From assembly GCF_015223055.1 (NCBI RefSeq), contig NZ_JADFBX010000006.1:278171-342170 (forward strand): a stretch of 64,000 nt of DNA, read 5' to 3'. Below are positions 1 to 8,923 of the stretch, piece by piece. A program made the position numbers and the translations under genes. The stretch is from Pedobacter sp. MC2016-24. GTDB lineage: Bacteria; Bacteroidota; Bacteroidia; Sphingobacteriales; Sphingobacteriaceae. The notes under the pieces are model-generated. The model worked only from the letters and a program-made list of their open reading frames with translations. It was not told where the DNA came from and ran no database searches. Position 1 is the first letter of the stretch; each line of letters begins with the position of its first letter.

Positions 1-1203
1 TTGTACTTTACGTGTTTTTGGCATAAACACACTGTTCATGTGTGCTTCCTGATTGTAATAATCCTGACCATCACAAGTGATACCGCCAAGGTTTACTTTT
101 TCGTATTCTGCATCCCAGTTGTTGATTGGCAGCAACACATATTTTTGGTTCAATGCCCAAACATCAGGAAGATTGGTAATGAAAGATCCGTCCAGCATCA
201 ACCACCTTTCACGGTCATTCTGTTGTTTACGGCCCAATACTTTATACAAAATACCAGAAGCTTCTGCCACTGTGTATTTACCAAATTCGGTAATGATATC
301 TGGTTCAATTACATCGTGCTCGGCACAGATTTCTTTAATCCGTTTTACGATCTCGTTAACCATATACTCATAATCGAAATCAAAAACCAGTGAATCTTTG
401 AACGGCATACCGCCACCGATATCTAAAGTATCCAGTTCCGGATTGATTTTTTTGAATTTGCAGTATAAGGTTACATATTTTTCCAGCTCATTCCAATAAT
501 AAGGGGTGTCTGAAATACCGGAGTTGATGAAGAAATGTAATAGTTTAACCCTGAAATTAGGGTTAGCCGCAATTTTACTGTTGTAAAAGTCGATCACATC
601 TTCTAGTCTTACACCTAACCGGGAGGTATAGAACTGCGAGTCCGGCTGTTCTTCAGCTGCGATACGAATCCCAAGATTACATGGGGTATCCATTTCAATT
701 TCATCATCATAGAGGTTAAATTCCTCTTTGTTGTCTAAAACCGGAATGATATTTTTATAACCATCGTGCAACATATCAATGATATATTGTTTGTACTGAT
801 AGGTTTTAAAACCATTACAGATCAGCGTAATGTCTTTGGTTAGTGCACCTTTCTTTTCCAGTGCGTCTACCATAGGCATGTCAAATGCAGATGAAGTTTC
901 TAAGTGAATGCCATTTTTAAGGGCTTCTTCCACAATGTGACGGAAGTGTGAGCTCTTGGTACAATAGCAGTACTTGTAATCGCCCCTGTAATTGTTTTTC
1001 AGGATGGCGGTTTGGAACAAGATCTTTGCCTGCTGAATTTTTTTACTGATCAGCGGAAGATAAGTAAAACGTAGGGGTGTACCATAGGTTTCGATCATCT
1101 CCATTAAGTTGAGATCCTGGAAGTATAATTCATCGTCTATGATGTCATAGCCTTCCTGAGGAAAACCAACACTTAGATCAAGAAATTCGGAGTAACTCTG
1201 CAT
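1..1203 (-). CDS. speA: Arginine decarboxylase, C-terminus cut by window edge
   Basis: PLP enzyme of the alanine-racemase-fold (fold III) decarboxylase group; it turns arginine into agmatine, the first step of one polyamine route. The frame is open from the ATG at 1203 to base 1, giving 401 codons with no stop, so the 3' end lies outside. The stretch YCYCTKSSHFRH near residue 80 fits the PLP-lysine region, and LDIGGGMPF near 297 is the glycine-rich phosphate-binding loop seen in this group. It is divergent from arginase across 102 bp holding an inverted repeat. Diaminopimelate or ornithine decarboxylase are related alternatives, but the N-terminus and the arginase neighbour favour arginine. 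The family is recognised from memory, not by search. Confidence 0.85.
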   Translation of the reverse strand, partial: MQSYSEFLDLSVGFPQEGYDIIDDELYFQDLNLMEMIETYGTPLRFTYLPLISKKIQQAKILFQTAILKNNYRGDYKYCYCTKSSHFRHIVEEALKNGIHLETSSAFDMPMVDALEKKGALTKDITLICNGFKTYQYKQYIIDMLHDGYKNIIPVLDNKEEFNLYDDEIEMDTPCNLGIRIAAEEQPDSQFYTSRLGVRLEDVIDFYNSKIAANPNFRVKLLHFFINSGISDTPYYWNELEKYVTLYCKFKKINPELDTLDIGGGMPFKDSLVFDFDYEYMVNEIVKRIKEICAEHDVIEPDIITEFGKYTVAEASGILYKVLGRKQQNDRERWLMLDGSFITNLPDVWALNQKYVLLPINNWDAEYEKVNLGGITCDGQDYYNQEAHMNSVFMPKTRKVQ

Positions 1204-1237
1204 TTTTTATATTTTTGAACTATTATTTATAGGGTTA

Positions 1238-1262
1238 GGCAAATTAAAAGTCTTAATTTGCC
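1238..1262. promoter_or_regulatory. 10-bp inverted repeat between speA and arginase
   Basis: Arms GGCAAATTAA (1238-1247) and TTAATTTGCC (1253-1262) are perfect reverse complements around 5 bases. The site lies 35 bp upstream of the speA start and 44 bp upstream of the arginase start, where a repressor could act on both genes. No regulator is known for it; a chance AT-rich palindrome is possible. Confidence 0.35.
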
Positions 1263-1305
1263 GTCAAAGATAAACACTTTATAAAATACAGCCGTATTTT
1301 TTTTT

Positions 1306-2256
1306 ATGACTAAGACATTAAAAATTATTGAAGTAAAATCTGAGATTGGTGCGGGGACCCGTGGAGCCAGCCTGGGTGTAGATGCAATTAAGATTGCAGC
1401 CTTGGATTTCGGGAGCAGATTTTTTAAAAAACATAAATCTATAGAGGTCCCAAATGAGAACCATTTATTGTTAGAAGGCAGTGGTAATCCCTTTGCAAAG
1501 CGGATTTCAGGCATTTTAACCATGGTAGAACGAGTGAGTGATGAGGTGGCTGCTACATTGGCCCGGGAAGAATTTCCGGTGGTAATTGCCGGCGACCACA
1601 GTACGGCTGCAGGAACTATTGCAGGAATTAAAGCTGCTTTTCCGAAGTCACGATTGGGCGTAGTCTGGATCGATGCCCATGCAGATTTACATTCCCCTTA
1701 CACAACACCTTCCGGAAACATGCATGGAATGCCCCTGGCTATAGCCCTGGACGAAGATAATCTGGAGGCTAAAGTGAACAAACTGGATCAGGAAACGATT
1801 AACTATTGGTACCAGCTTAAAAATGTGGGCAAGATTGCCCCAAAGATCAATTACAGTGATCTGGTCTTGATTTCTGCGCGGGATATGGAAAAACCGGAGG
1901 CGCAATTGCTGAAAAAAAATAAAGTGCAAATCATTATGACTGCGGAGCTCAGGAAAAGGGGGGTAGAGCGGACTGTGATTGAAACTTTAAAATATCTGGA
2001 TCACTGTGATCTGATTTATGTGTCTTTTGATGTGGATTCTTTAGACCCTACAGCATCGCGTGGAACAGGAACCCCGGTAGCCCAGGGATTAACAGAAAGA
2101 GAAGCAGGTAAACTGATGTCCGGCTTGATTACCAATCAAAAAGTTTGCTGTTTTGAAATTGTGGAGGTCAACCCCACACTGGACAGGGAAAACCAGATGG
2201 CTGAGCATGCCTTCGAAATTTTAATTAAAGCTACCAATGCTTTCAGAAACGAATAG
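1306..2256 (+). CDS. rocF: Arginase (ureohydrolase family)
   Basis: Hydrolyses arginine to ornithine and urea with a binuclear Mn centre, in the cytoplasm. The manganese-ligand motifs are present in order: AGDHSTAAG near residue 97, WIDAHADLHSP near 125 and SFDVDSLDP near 243. The segment SGNMHGMP after the second motif is the arginase-type substrate loop, which argues against agmatinase even though an arginine decarboxylase is next door. FEIVEVNPTLD near 286 supplies the late conserved Glu. The length of 316 aa is normal. It starts at ATG 1306 and lies 23 nt ahead of argS, so the two may be cotranscribed. Confidence 0.9.
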   Translation: MTKTLKIIEVKSEIGAGTRGASLGVDAIKIAALDFGSRFFKKHKSIEVPNENHLLLEGSGNPFAKRISGILTMVERVSDEVAATLAREEFPVVIAGDHSTAAGTIAGIKAAFPKSRLGVVWIDAHADLHSPYTTPSGNMHGMPLAIALDEDNLEAKVNKLDQETINYWYQLKNVGKIAPKINYSDLVLISARDMEKPEAQLLKKNKVQIIMTAELRKRGVERTVIETLKYLDHCDLIYVSFDVDSLDPTASRGTGTPVAQGLTEREAGKLMSGLITNQKVCCFEIVEVNPTLDRENQMAEHAFEILIKATNAFRNE

Positions 2257-2279
2257 TAGCTTTGCGATTTATTTAGCAT

Positions 2280-4061
2280 ATGAATATTGAACAACATATC
2301 ATTACTGCAACTGTAGCAGCAGTAAAACAGTTATATAATCAGGACTTACCTGAAAATCAAGTAAGTTTACAGGATACCAGGGCTGAATTTGAGGGGCAGA
2401 TTACCATTGTGGTTTTTCCGGTTACACGCTTATCCAAGAAATCCCCTGAGGCAACGGCCAATGATCTTGGTACCTATTTACAAGAAAATATTGAAGAAAT
2501 CACTGGTTTTAATGTCGTAAAGGGTTTTTTAAACCTAAGTATATCCAATGCTTACTGGGTAAATTTATTTAATACAGATATTTTAAGTCCCGATTTTGCA
2601 GCTGTAAAACCAAATGGGAAAAAGGTAATGGTGGAGTATTCCTCACCAAATACCAATAAACCCCTGCATCTTGGCCATGTGAGGAATAACCTGTTGGGCT
2701 ATTCTGTTGCTGAACTTTTAAAGGCTAGTGGTTATGAAGTAACCAAGGTAAATCTGGTTAACGACAGGGGAATCCACATCTGTAAATCAATGCTGGCCTG
2801 GCAAAAATGGGGCAATGGGGAGACACCGGAAAGCTCAGGCATGAAAGGTGACCACCTGGTAGGTAAATATTATGTGGTTTTCGACAAGGAGTACAAGAAA
2901 GAAATTGAAGCTTTAAAACTGGGTGGTCAAACCGAAGAAGAGGCTAAAAAGAATGCCCCGCTGATACAAGAAGCTCAAAAAATGCTGCAGGACTGGGAAG
3001 CTGGTGTACCTGAGGTGATTGAATTGTGGACAATGATGAATGGCTGGGTATATGCAGGTTTTGAAGTCTCGTACAAGAACCTGGGCGTTGATTTTGATAA
3101 ATACTATTATGAAAGCAATACCTATTTACTGGGCAAAGGAACGGTGGAAGAAGGTCTGGAAAAAGGAGTTTTCTTTAAAAAACCGGATGGTTCGGTTTGG
3201 ATTGACCTGACCGGGGATGGTTTAGACCAGAAACTTGTTTTGCGTGCAGACGGGACTTCGGTATACATCACCCAGGATTTAGGTACTGCACAGATGAAAT
3301 ATGACGATTTCCACATGGATGAGTCCATCTACGTGGTAGGTAATGAACAGGACTACCACTTCAAAGTATTGTTTTTGATTTTAGAGAAACTGGGTAAGAG
3401 TTGGGCTAAGGGCCTGCACCATTTGTCTTACGGAATGGTTGATTTACCAAGTGGAAAAATGAAATCCCGTGAGGGGACTGTAGTGGATGCAGATGATCTG
3501 ATTGCAGAGATGATCGAAACGGCAAAAGCAAAAACTGAAGCCTTAGGTAAGGTGAACGATTTTGATGAGGCAGAAAAGGATCAACTGTATTACAATATCG
3601 GTATGGGTGCTTTAAAGTACTTTTTGTTGAAGGTAGAGCCTAAAAAACGCTTGTTGTTTGATCCCGCTGAATCTATCGATTTTCAGGGAAATACAGGGCC
3701 TTTTATACAATATACGCATGCCAGGATTAAGTCTTTGTTGCTAAAAGCAGCATATGATTTCTCATTTAATGGTGTAGCCGATGCAGTGAATACGCCAACC
3801 GAACTGGATATGATCATGTTACTGTCTAAATATCCTGCTGAGGTACAATTAGCTGCCAAAACGTTTAGCCCAGCCAGCCTGGCCAATTACATTTACGAAG
3901 TGGCTAAAATGTTCAATAAGTTCTATCATGAAACACCACCGATCATCAAAGAAGAAGACGAAGTGGCAAAAAAACACCGCTTGAATCTAAGTTATATTAC
4001 AGCAGAAGTTTTAAAACGTGGAATGCTGATTTTAGGCATTAACGTTCCGGAAAGAATGTAA
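2280..4061 (+). CDS. argS: Arginyl-tRNA synthetase
   Basis: Class I aminoacyl-tRNA synthetase that charges tRNA-Arg; 593 aa is the usual size. The HIGH signature is HLGH at residues 130-133, inside PLHLGHVRNN. As in most ArgRS enzymes there is no canonical KMSKS lysine; the equivalent is the KMKSREG region near residue 395. The N-terminal 100 residues fit the ArgRS-specific additional domain, and the C-terminal 130 residues fit the all-helical anticodon-binding DALR domain. It follows arginase after 23 nt, forming a cluster of arginine-consuming functions with speA. A hairpin follows the stop at once. Confidence 0.97.
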   Translation: MNIEQHIITATVAAVKQLYNQDLPENQVSLQDTRAEFEGQITIVVFPVTRLSKKSPEATANDLGTYLQENIEEITGFNVVKGFLNLSISNAYWVNLFNTDILSPDFAAVKPNGKKVMVEYSSPNTNKPLHLGHVRNNLLGYSVAELLKASGYEVTKVNLVNDRGIHICKSMLAWQKWGNGETPESSGMKGDHLVGKYYVVFDKEYKKEIEALKLGGQTEEEAKKNAPLIQEAQKMLQDWEAGVPEVIELWTMMNGWVYAGFEVSYKNLGVDFDKYYYESNTYLLGKGTVEEGLEKGVFFKKPDGSVWIDLTGDGLDQKLVLRADGTSVYITQDLGTAQMKYDDFHMDESIYVVGNEQDYHFKVLFLILEKLGKSWAKGLHHLSYGMVDLPSGKMKSREGTVVDADDLIAEMIETAKAKTEALGKVNDFDEAEKDQLYYNIGMGALKYFLLKVEPKKRLLFDPAESIDFQGNTGPFIQYTHARIKSLLLKAAYDFSFNGVADAVNTPTELDMIMLLSKYPAEVQLAAKTFSPASLANYIYEVAKMFNKFYHETPPIIKEEDEVAKKHRLNLSYITAEVLKRGMLILGINVPERM

Positions 4062-4068
4062 TTTTCAG

Positions 4069-4100
4069 GTGCATCAAGATATCGAGATATCTTGATGCAC
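4069..4100. terminator. 15-bp perfect hairpin after argS
   Basis: Arms 4069-4083 and 4086-4100 are exact reverse complements with a 2-base centre. No long T-run follows on either strand, so it is not a textbook intrinsic terminator. It sits between the convergent argS and lipoprotein genes and probably ends or protects one or both transcripts. Confidence 0.5.
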
Positions 4101-4146
4101 TCATGTTTGTGAAAAAGTTTTATCATATATCTGCTTTTGCAGCGTT

Positions 4147-5199
4147 TCATTTGATATCAATTGGAACCTTAATCGTTTTCTTTAGGGTTTTAGCCTTGTT
4201 TGGCGCGTAAAAAAAGACCTTTCCAATTTTGCAGTTGTCTGATTTGTAAATCCAAACGGTATTTTCATCCCTTGGTTTTCTGTCCTTATCGAGGCCGAGC
4301 GCCTTGTATTTCTTAACGAAATTTTCGTAGGATAAGCCCTGATTTTCTCTAAACATTTTGTAAAGGCTTTCTGGTATTCCTATTCCGCTACTGTAGGCAT
4401 TGTTGCAGTTGTCGAAATAAATATTGAAATCCGGACTGGAACCCGATGTGAGTACAAAATGCAGTGTGTTTTGATCCAATTCCAGAATTTCAATTTTTTG
4501 ACCGTTAATTTTTACGGTAGTTCCAACATCAGAATGGTCAATTTCTTTATGATCAAACTGAACAGGGATCTCGATCTCGATTTCAATAAAGCCCTTTAAG
4601 GTTAAATATTCGTTACTCAGGCCCAGGGTTTGAAAACCAAAATGTCCGTACATTTTTCCATCAAATTCCTCGAGTCCACCCTGTGTTGTACCCAAAAATT
4701 CGTTAGTGATGTCTACTTTTTCGTTTTTTTCATTGAAAAGCTGAGCGCCGATCACCTTTCCTTTGATGTCATCAAGAAGCGATTTTTTGTTTTTCAATAG
4801 GCCTTTTTCTTTGTATTGCTGCTCCTCAGCAGGAGAGCTTTTGATTCTTGAAATCAAGAGTATACTACTTGCTGCTTCCTTATTTACATCAGCAGCAGCA
4901 TCTTTAGCGGCTTGAATGTTTTGTTCAATTTGTGTCAGGATACTTTCTGCTTCTGTATCCGAAGCATCCGTGTCCCATGGATATTTAATGTCTTTCTGTT
5001 TAATGGGCACGATTACTTTGCTGTTCTTGGTTGTGGCATCTTTATAGGCCAGGTAATCCGGGAGCAAGGGCGATTTTTGAAAATCTTCATCAGGATGATG
5101 TTGCGGTAATTCGTCAACCAGTTCCGGAAATCTCTTGCCTGGGCTGCAAGACAATAAGGTCAGCATGATGATGTGGATTAGTAACCATTGTTTCTTCAT
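4147..5199 (-). CDS. Lipoprotein of unknown function
   Basis: Not recognised as a named family. The 350-aa product starts with a lipoprotein signal peptide ending in LTLLSCSPG, so the mature protein should be lipid-anchored at Cys18. Residues about 85-145 are Glu/Lys/Ala-rich and probably helical. The C-terminal half is beta-rich with short charged strands and ends in an alternating Lys/Ile tail. It is transcribed alone, tail to tail with argS, with its start 25 nt beyond the stop of the upstream HxlR gene on the same strand. Nothing in the neighbourhood fixes its role. Confidence 0.75.
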   Translation of the reverse strand: MKKQWLLIHIIMLTLLSCSPGKRFPELVDELPQHHPDEDFQKSPLLPDYLAYKDATTKNSKVIVPIKQKDIKYPWDTDASDTEAESILTQIEQNIQAAKDAAADVNKEAASSILLISRIKSSPAEEQQYKEKGLLKNKKSLLDDIKGKVIGAQLFNEKNEKVDITNEFLGTTQGGLEEFDGKMYGHFGFQTLGLSNEYLTLKGFIEIEIEIPVQFDHKEIDHSDVGTTVKINGQKIEILELDQNTLHFVLTSGSSPDFNIYFDNCNNAYSSGIGIPESLYKMFRENQGLSYENFVKKYKALGLDKDRKPRDENTVWIYKSDNCKIGKVFFYAPNKAKTLKKTIKVPIDIK

Positions 5200-5223
5200 A
5201 GGGTGTAGGATTAGGTACCGTTT

Positions 5224-5607
5224 TTATTTGATTTCTTTCTGGGACTTTTCAGTGTTGATATCTCGGTGCTTAGCACCCCATTCATTCAGTTTATTCCATA
5301 TGGGGATCAGTTCGATTCCGATTTCCGTTAATTCATATTCTACTTTTGGGGGAACTGAAGAATATACCGTTCTGGAAATGATGCCCTGACTTTCCAGTTC
5401 CTTAAGCTGTAGACTCAAAATTCGCTCCGTAATTTTTGGCATGGTATTCTTCAATTCGGTGAAACGCATTTTTCCGGCTTCCAGTTCGCGTAAGATCAAT
5501 ACCTTCCATCTGCCGCCCAGTATTCCTATGGCGTATACGATGTTAGAGCATTCACTGATGATTTTATGATTGATGCTATTGGTTGAATTTTCTTTGCGCG
5601 TGGCCAT
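5224..5607 (-). CDS. HxlR-family winged-helix regulator
   Basis: Small transcription factor (127 aa) with the HxlR/YtcD layout: an N-terminal Cys (residue 21) followed by the winged helix, whose landmarks are LGGRWKVLILREL near 31 and MRFTELKNTMPKITERILSLQ just after. Such proteins often sense oxidants, electrophiles or aldehydes through that Cys and control an adjacent gene. It is divergent from the MFS pump at 5699 with 91 bp between the starts, so it most likely controls the pump and itself. The start is the ATG at 5607. Confidence 0.9.
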   Translation of the reverse strand: MATRKENSTNSINHKIISECSNIVYAIGILGGRWKVLILRELEAGKMRFTELKNTMPKITERILSLQLKELESQGIISRTVYSSVPPKVEYELTEIGIELIPIWNKLNEWGAKHRDINTEKSQKEIK

Positions 5608-5624
5608 GACTTACATTTTTGTTA

Positions 5625-5679
5625 GTTCCCTACAACGGGTTGTGTTCCCGGTAAATTTATAGCTTAAGATCTATTTTTG
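5625..5679. promoter_or_regulatory. Likely HxlR operator and MFS promoter
   Basis: The 91-bp divergent region holds the -7-like element TATTTTTG at 5672-5679 facing the MFS gene. Upstream lies ACAAC-GG-GTTGT (5632-5643), flanked by two copies of GTTCCC. No good -33 TTTG lies at the usual distance from the -7 box. The assignment is by position. Confidence 0.4.
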
Positions 5680-5698
5680 CCCTAAATAAAAAACAATA

Positions 5699-6871
5699 AT
5701 GAAGAAAATTGCATACGTAGGATGTTTAGGGCTTATCGGTATCATTACTACAGAATTTGGTGTAATCGGTATTTTGCCTCAGATTGCCGAACATTATCAG
5801 ATCTCTATCGATAAGGCGGGAATTTTACTTAGTGCCTTTGCATTGGTCATTGCACTGACCGGACCTTTTATGACGCTGTTTACTTCTGGTTTCGACCGTA
5901 AAAAGATCATGATGCTCAGTATTGCTATATTTTTGCTGACCGGAACAGTATCTGCGCTGGCACCACCGTTTTGGTTATTGGTATTGGTACGGATGCTGCC
6001 TGCATTTTTACAGCCTGTATTTATTTCCAACGCGATTGCCGCAGCTACCGTGGGGGCCAACAAAAGGCAGGAGTACAGGCTGGCTGGCATTGTAGTGGGC
6101 GGGATTGCGATAGCGATGGTCACTACTGTGCCTTTAGCAACGTATATGGCCGGTATATTTACCTGGCGGACCTCTTTTCTGGTTCAGGCAGGTGTAACAG
6201 CCATAGCTTTGGCCGGTATTTATAAGATTTTGCCGGCGATGCGTCCTCAAGCGAAGAAATCGTACGGCGCACAGCTTAAAATTTTGAGTAACCGACGATT
6301 TTTGATCAGTTCAATCATGAACTTTTTTATGATTGCTGCCTGGTTTTCCACCTATAGTTATTTTGCGGATTATCTGGGTAAAGTAAAGCGCATGGATACA
6401 GAGACCATCAGCTATATGATGTTTCTTTTCGGGATAACAGGGGTATTTTCGAATTGGCTGGCTGGAAAAATGATGAGCAGGAATATGCCGCTGACGATCA
6501 CTTTATTTCTAAGTGGTACATTGGTGATTCCTGTACTGTTGTATTACTCTGGTGCAAATACATTTTCTAACATGTGCGTGATTGCCTTATGGGGCTTTTT
6601 ATATGCACCTTGCTTTTTGAGTGGTTTTGCTTACATGACGTCTGCAGCACCACATGCACCTGAATTTGCCAATAGCCTCGCCATTTCATTTGGAAATCTG
6701 GGTGTAACTGTAGGTACGGTAGTGAGTGGTTGGTTCATTGCCTCAGGAGGTGTTGTTCAAAGTCCATGGGTAGGTATGGGCTTTGGTATTTTGGCAATTG
6801 GTATGATTGGCTGGAGGTCAGTTTTAGATGCTAAACCTGACCTAAGCTGTTCTGCAGAAAGTTGTTCCTGA
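5699..6871 (+). CDS. MFS efflux transporter, DHA1-like
   Basis: A 390-aa integral membrane protein with about 12 hydrophobic segments in two halves. The loop GFDRKKIMML (near 63-72) between helices 2 and 3 stands where MFS proteins carry their GxxxDRxGRR-like motif. The N-terminus ITTEFGVIGILPQIA resembles the AraJ/chloramphenicol-resistance type of drug:H+ antiporters, which start with helix 1 ending in E-F-x-x-x-G-x-L-P. The predicted role is export of small toxic molecules. Its divergent HxlR partner suggests induction by the pump substrate or by redox stress. The substrate cannot be read from sequence. Confidence 0.88.
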   Translation: MKKIAYVGCLGLIGIITTEFGVIGILPQIAEHYQISIDKAGILLSAFALVIALTGPFMTLFTSGFDRKKIMMLSIAIFLLTGTVSALAPPFWLLVLVRMLPAFLQPVFISNAIAAATVGANKRQEYRLAGIVVGGIAIAMVTTVPLATYMAGIFTWRTSFLVQAGVTAIALAGIYKILPAMRPQAKKSYGAQLKILSNRRFLISSIMNFFMIAAWFSTYSYFADYLGKVKRMDTETISYMMFLFGITGVFSNWLAGKMMSRNMPLTITLFLSGTLVIPVLLYYSGANTFSNMCVIALWGFLYAPCFLSGFAYMTSAAPHAPEFANSLAISFGNLGVTVGTVVSGWFIASGGVVQSPWVGMGFGILAIGMIGWRSVLDAKPDLSCSAESCS

Positions 6872-6891
6872 TCGATTTGAAATTTCTGGAT

Positions 6892-7080
6892 TTAACCAGT
6901 TATTTTAATTTCATGAGTGAGATGTCGTTGTTCATGAATATTGGTATTTGCCACTTCCGTGTTATTCCAGTTCCAATCTTCGCGAAAGTCTTCATCAGCA
7001 TGAAAATAATAGGCCGGCTTACTAAATAATTTGGTTTTACCTGCTGAAGGTCGCTGGGTTGTTTTATTTTTTGTTTTCAT
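6892..7080 (-). CDS. Small hypothetical protein
   Basis: A 62-aa soluble protein, basic at the N-terminus (about eight Lys/Arg in the first 20 residues) and acidic/aromatic in the middle (YYFHADEDFREDWNWNN). I do not recognise it. The ATG at 7080 is preferred to an in-frame TTG six bases upstream. The composition is not what random AT-rich DNA would give, and no better gene occupies the gap, but no ribosome-binding site is obvious. It is convergent with the MFS gene and divergent from the CoiA-like gene. Confidence 0.5.
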   Translation of the reverse strand: MKTKNKTTQRPSAGKTKLFSKPAYYFHADEDFREDWNWNNTEVANTNIHEQRHLTHEIKITG

Positions 7081-7208
7081 AATCAATAGTTTAGGGATGA
7101 ATAATTACTTAACATTCTCATCATTAAAAAGTTTTTATTTTTAAAACTTTGGACATCAGTACAATTTTTTGTACTGTTAAGGCATAATTTTAGATTTTTA
7201 TGAAATTT

Positions 7209-7239
7209 TTTGTGTACTAATAATTTTAGTATATTTTTG
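7209..7239 (+). promoter_or_regulatory. Bacteroidota-type promoter for the CoiA-like gene
   Basis: TTTG at 7209-7212 and TATTTTTG at 7232-7239 match the -33 and -7 consensus of the phylum's primary sigma factor, with a 19-bp spacer. The expected start point is about 20 bp ahead of the ATG at 7267. This supports starting the gene at 7267 and not at the TTG at 7210, which would lie inside the promoter. Confidence 0.5.
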
Positions 7240-7266
7240 TGTTGCCTGAACATCGAATACAGCCAC

Positions 7267-7914
7267 ATGAACTTAAATCAAGAACCAGGTTCCATTGTAC
7301 CGAATAACTTAAGGAGATTTTATTCCGGAGAAAGCCCCTGGCACCGCAATTGGAAAAAAGCGTTTCCTGAATCTTTTCGTGAAGTGAGTTTTGTAGACGA
7401 ACAGCGGGGTGATTTACACCGTGCAGACGTACATACTCCATGTGGTACCACACTGGAGTTCCAGAATTCCCCGATTTGCTTGTCCGAACTGGAAAGCCGG
7501 GAAGCATTTTACCCCAAACTGGTTTGGGTATTGAATGGTAAAAAGTTTAAGGGATTCAGGATTTTGAAGCATTTACCTGATGTGGATGATCCCAGACTGG
7601 GAGATTACGAGTTTTGCCACAGCGATCATTTGTCGATGATCAGGAAAACAGATTTGTTGCAGGGTAGAACCAAGGTATTAAATTTTTATCACCCGGAGTT
7701 GCGTACTGTTGAATTGACTTCGCATTACTATTCTTTTTGCTGGAAGCAGCCACATCGGGTCTGGTATCAGGCAAAGGCCCCCATTATTGTGGATCTGGGT
7801 GGCCATTTTTTGTACCAGATGAAACAGCGGCCACAGCTATCAGGCAGCTATCCTTACCTGCACATGATGACGAGAAAATCTTTTGTTGAACAGTTTTTAA
7901 ATAAGGAAATATAA
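7267..7914 (+). CDS. CoiA-like predicted nuclease
   Basis: A 215-aa protein whose N-terminal half matches the CoiA-like nuclease pattern as I know it: WHRNWKKAFP, then HRADVHTPCGTTLEFQNSPI, then REAFYPKLVWVLNG. The D-x(n)-E-x-Q arrangement (Asp of HRADV, Glu-Phe-Gln) is a PD-(D/E)xK-type metal-binding site. CoiA itself is a competence-induced protein in Gram-positives; the Bacteroidota relatives have no proven role but are probably DNA-acting. ATG 7267 is chosen because the longer frame begins in the promoter. The next gene is 14 nt downstream and encodes a YjbR-type protein. Confidence 0.75.
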   Translation: MNLNQEPGSIVPNNLRRFYSGESPWHRNWKKAFPESFREVSFVDEQRGDLHRADVHTPCGTTLEFQNSPICLSELESREAFYPKLVWVLNGKKFKGFRILKHLPDVDDPRLGDYEFCHSDHLSMIRKTDLLQGRTKVLNFYHPELRTVELTSHYYSFCWKQPHRVWYQAKAPIIVDLGGHFLYQMKQRPQLSGSYPYLHMMTRKSFVEQFLNKEI

Positions 7915-7928
7915 TAGCAATTTATAAC

Positions 7929-8282
7929 ATGAATATAGAAGAATTAAGAACCTACTGTCTGCAAAAAAAATACGCCACAGAAGGGTTTCCCTTTGGAGAG
8001 GATACACTTGTTTTTAAGGTGGGAGAGAAGGTCTTCTTATTGGTCAGTCTGACGACCGGAAACCGATTTAATGTTAAGTGTGATCCGGAGCGTGCCGTTG
8101 AACTTCGGGAACAATATGATGAAATTATTCCTGGGTATCACATGAATAAGAAGCATTGGAATACGGTATTTATGGATGGACGCCTGACTTTTAAACAGTT
8201 AACCGAATTGATTGATCATTCTTATGATTTGGTTTTTAGTAGTTTACCGAAGAAACTTCAAACTGAAATTCTGAACGGCTAA
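7929..8282 (+). CDS. MmcQ/YjbR-family protein
   Basis: The 117-aa product has the YjbR/CyaY-like fold signature: start MNIEELRTYCLQKK, then FPFGEDTLVFKVGEKVFLLV, and YHMNKKHWNTVFMDG in the middle. The last matches the conserved P-x-Y-x-x-N-K-x-H-W-x-x-V segment of the family. The fold resembles DNA-binding domains, but the biochemical role is unknown. It is probably cotranscribed with the CoiA-like gene 14 nt upstream. Confidence 0.9.
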   Translation: MNIEELRTYCLQKKYATEGFPFGEDTLVFKVGEKVFLLVSLTTGNRFNVKCDPERAVELREQYDEIIPGYHMNKKHWNTVFMDGRLTFKQLTELIDHSYDLVFSSLPKKLQTEILNG

Positions 8283-8423
8283 CCCAATCTTTGTATACGC
8301 TTCAGATATTTGGCAAACTTGCATTTTTAGGTCATTTTGTGCAAATAAAGCAGAACTATTTAGCTAAATCATTTATCTTTCGCTCAAGTCCTAAAAATTC
8401 CGGACCCATCGACAGTAATAGCT

Positions 8424-8849
8424 ATGAGCGTAAATTTAAATCATACCCAGGAAGAAACGAAGCATCATGATGGCCCATTGAAGGTGCTGGTTGTAGAGAA
8501 TGACCCGGATATCAGGGATATTCTTCAGTTGTTGTTTACAGATGAAGGATACGAATTCAAGATCTATGAAGATGTAGAAGAAATTATTCCTTGCTTAACC
8601 GAATTTAAAGCGGATGTAGTTTTACTGGATTATATGCTGTCTGCAGTTAACGGCGGGGAACTTTGTGGTCAGGTTAAAAGACATCCGGATTTCTGTAAAA
8701 TACCGGTAATCCTGTACTCTGCTTTTCCTAAAGTATTTCTTTCTTTGGGGGATTACGGGTGTGATCTTTTCATTCCAAAACCTTTCGACCTCAACGAACT
8801 GTCAGCTCATATAGAAAGATTAGGTGCCCGTAAATTTGAGCAGGCTTAA
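8424..8849 (+). CDS. Single-domain response regulator
   Basis: A receiver domain with no output domain (141 aa). The site is complete: acidic pocket END at 25-27, phospho-acceptor Asp69 in VVLLDYMLS, a Ser/Thr-position residue in VILYSAF, and the Lys of FIPKPFD. An 18-residue polar extension precedes the domain. No histidine kinase is adjacent, so it must be served by a kinase elsewhere or act as a phosphate shuttle. It lies 141 bp downstream of the YjbR gene and is probably transcribed on its own. Confidence 0.9.
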   Translation: MSVNLNHTQEETKHHDGPLKVLVVENDPDIRDILQLLFTDEGYEFKIYEDVEEIIPCLTEFKADVVLLDYMLSAVNGGELCGQVKRHPDFCKIPVILYSAFPKVFLSLGDYGCDLFIPKPFDLNELSAHIERLGARKFEQA

Positions 8850-8923
8850 CCTGTTTTTCAATGATCTATTGAGCCTGACTGCTTTGTGATATCTTTTCAA
8901 GACTGCAATACGATTTGCTTAAT

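Noticed and set aside
1..393. Plus-strand open frames of 98-130 codons at the window start
   Set aside because: They lie antisense to the speA frame, which is open for all 401 codons and has clear motifs.
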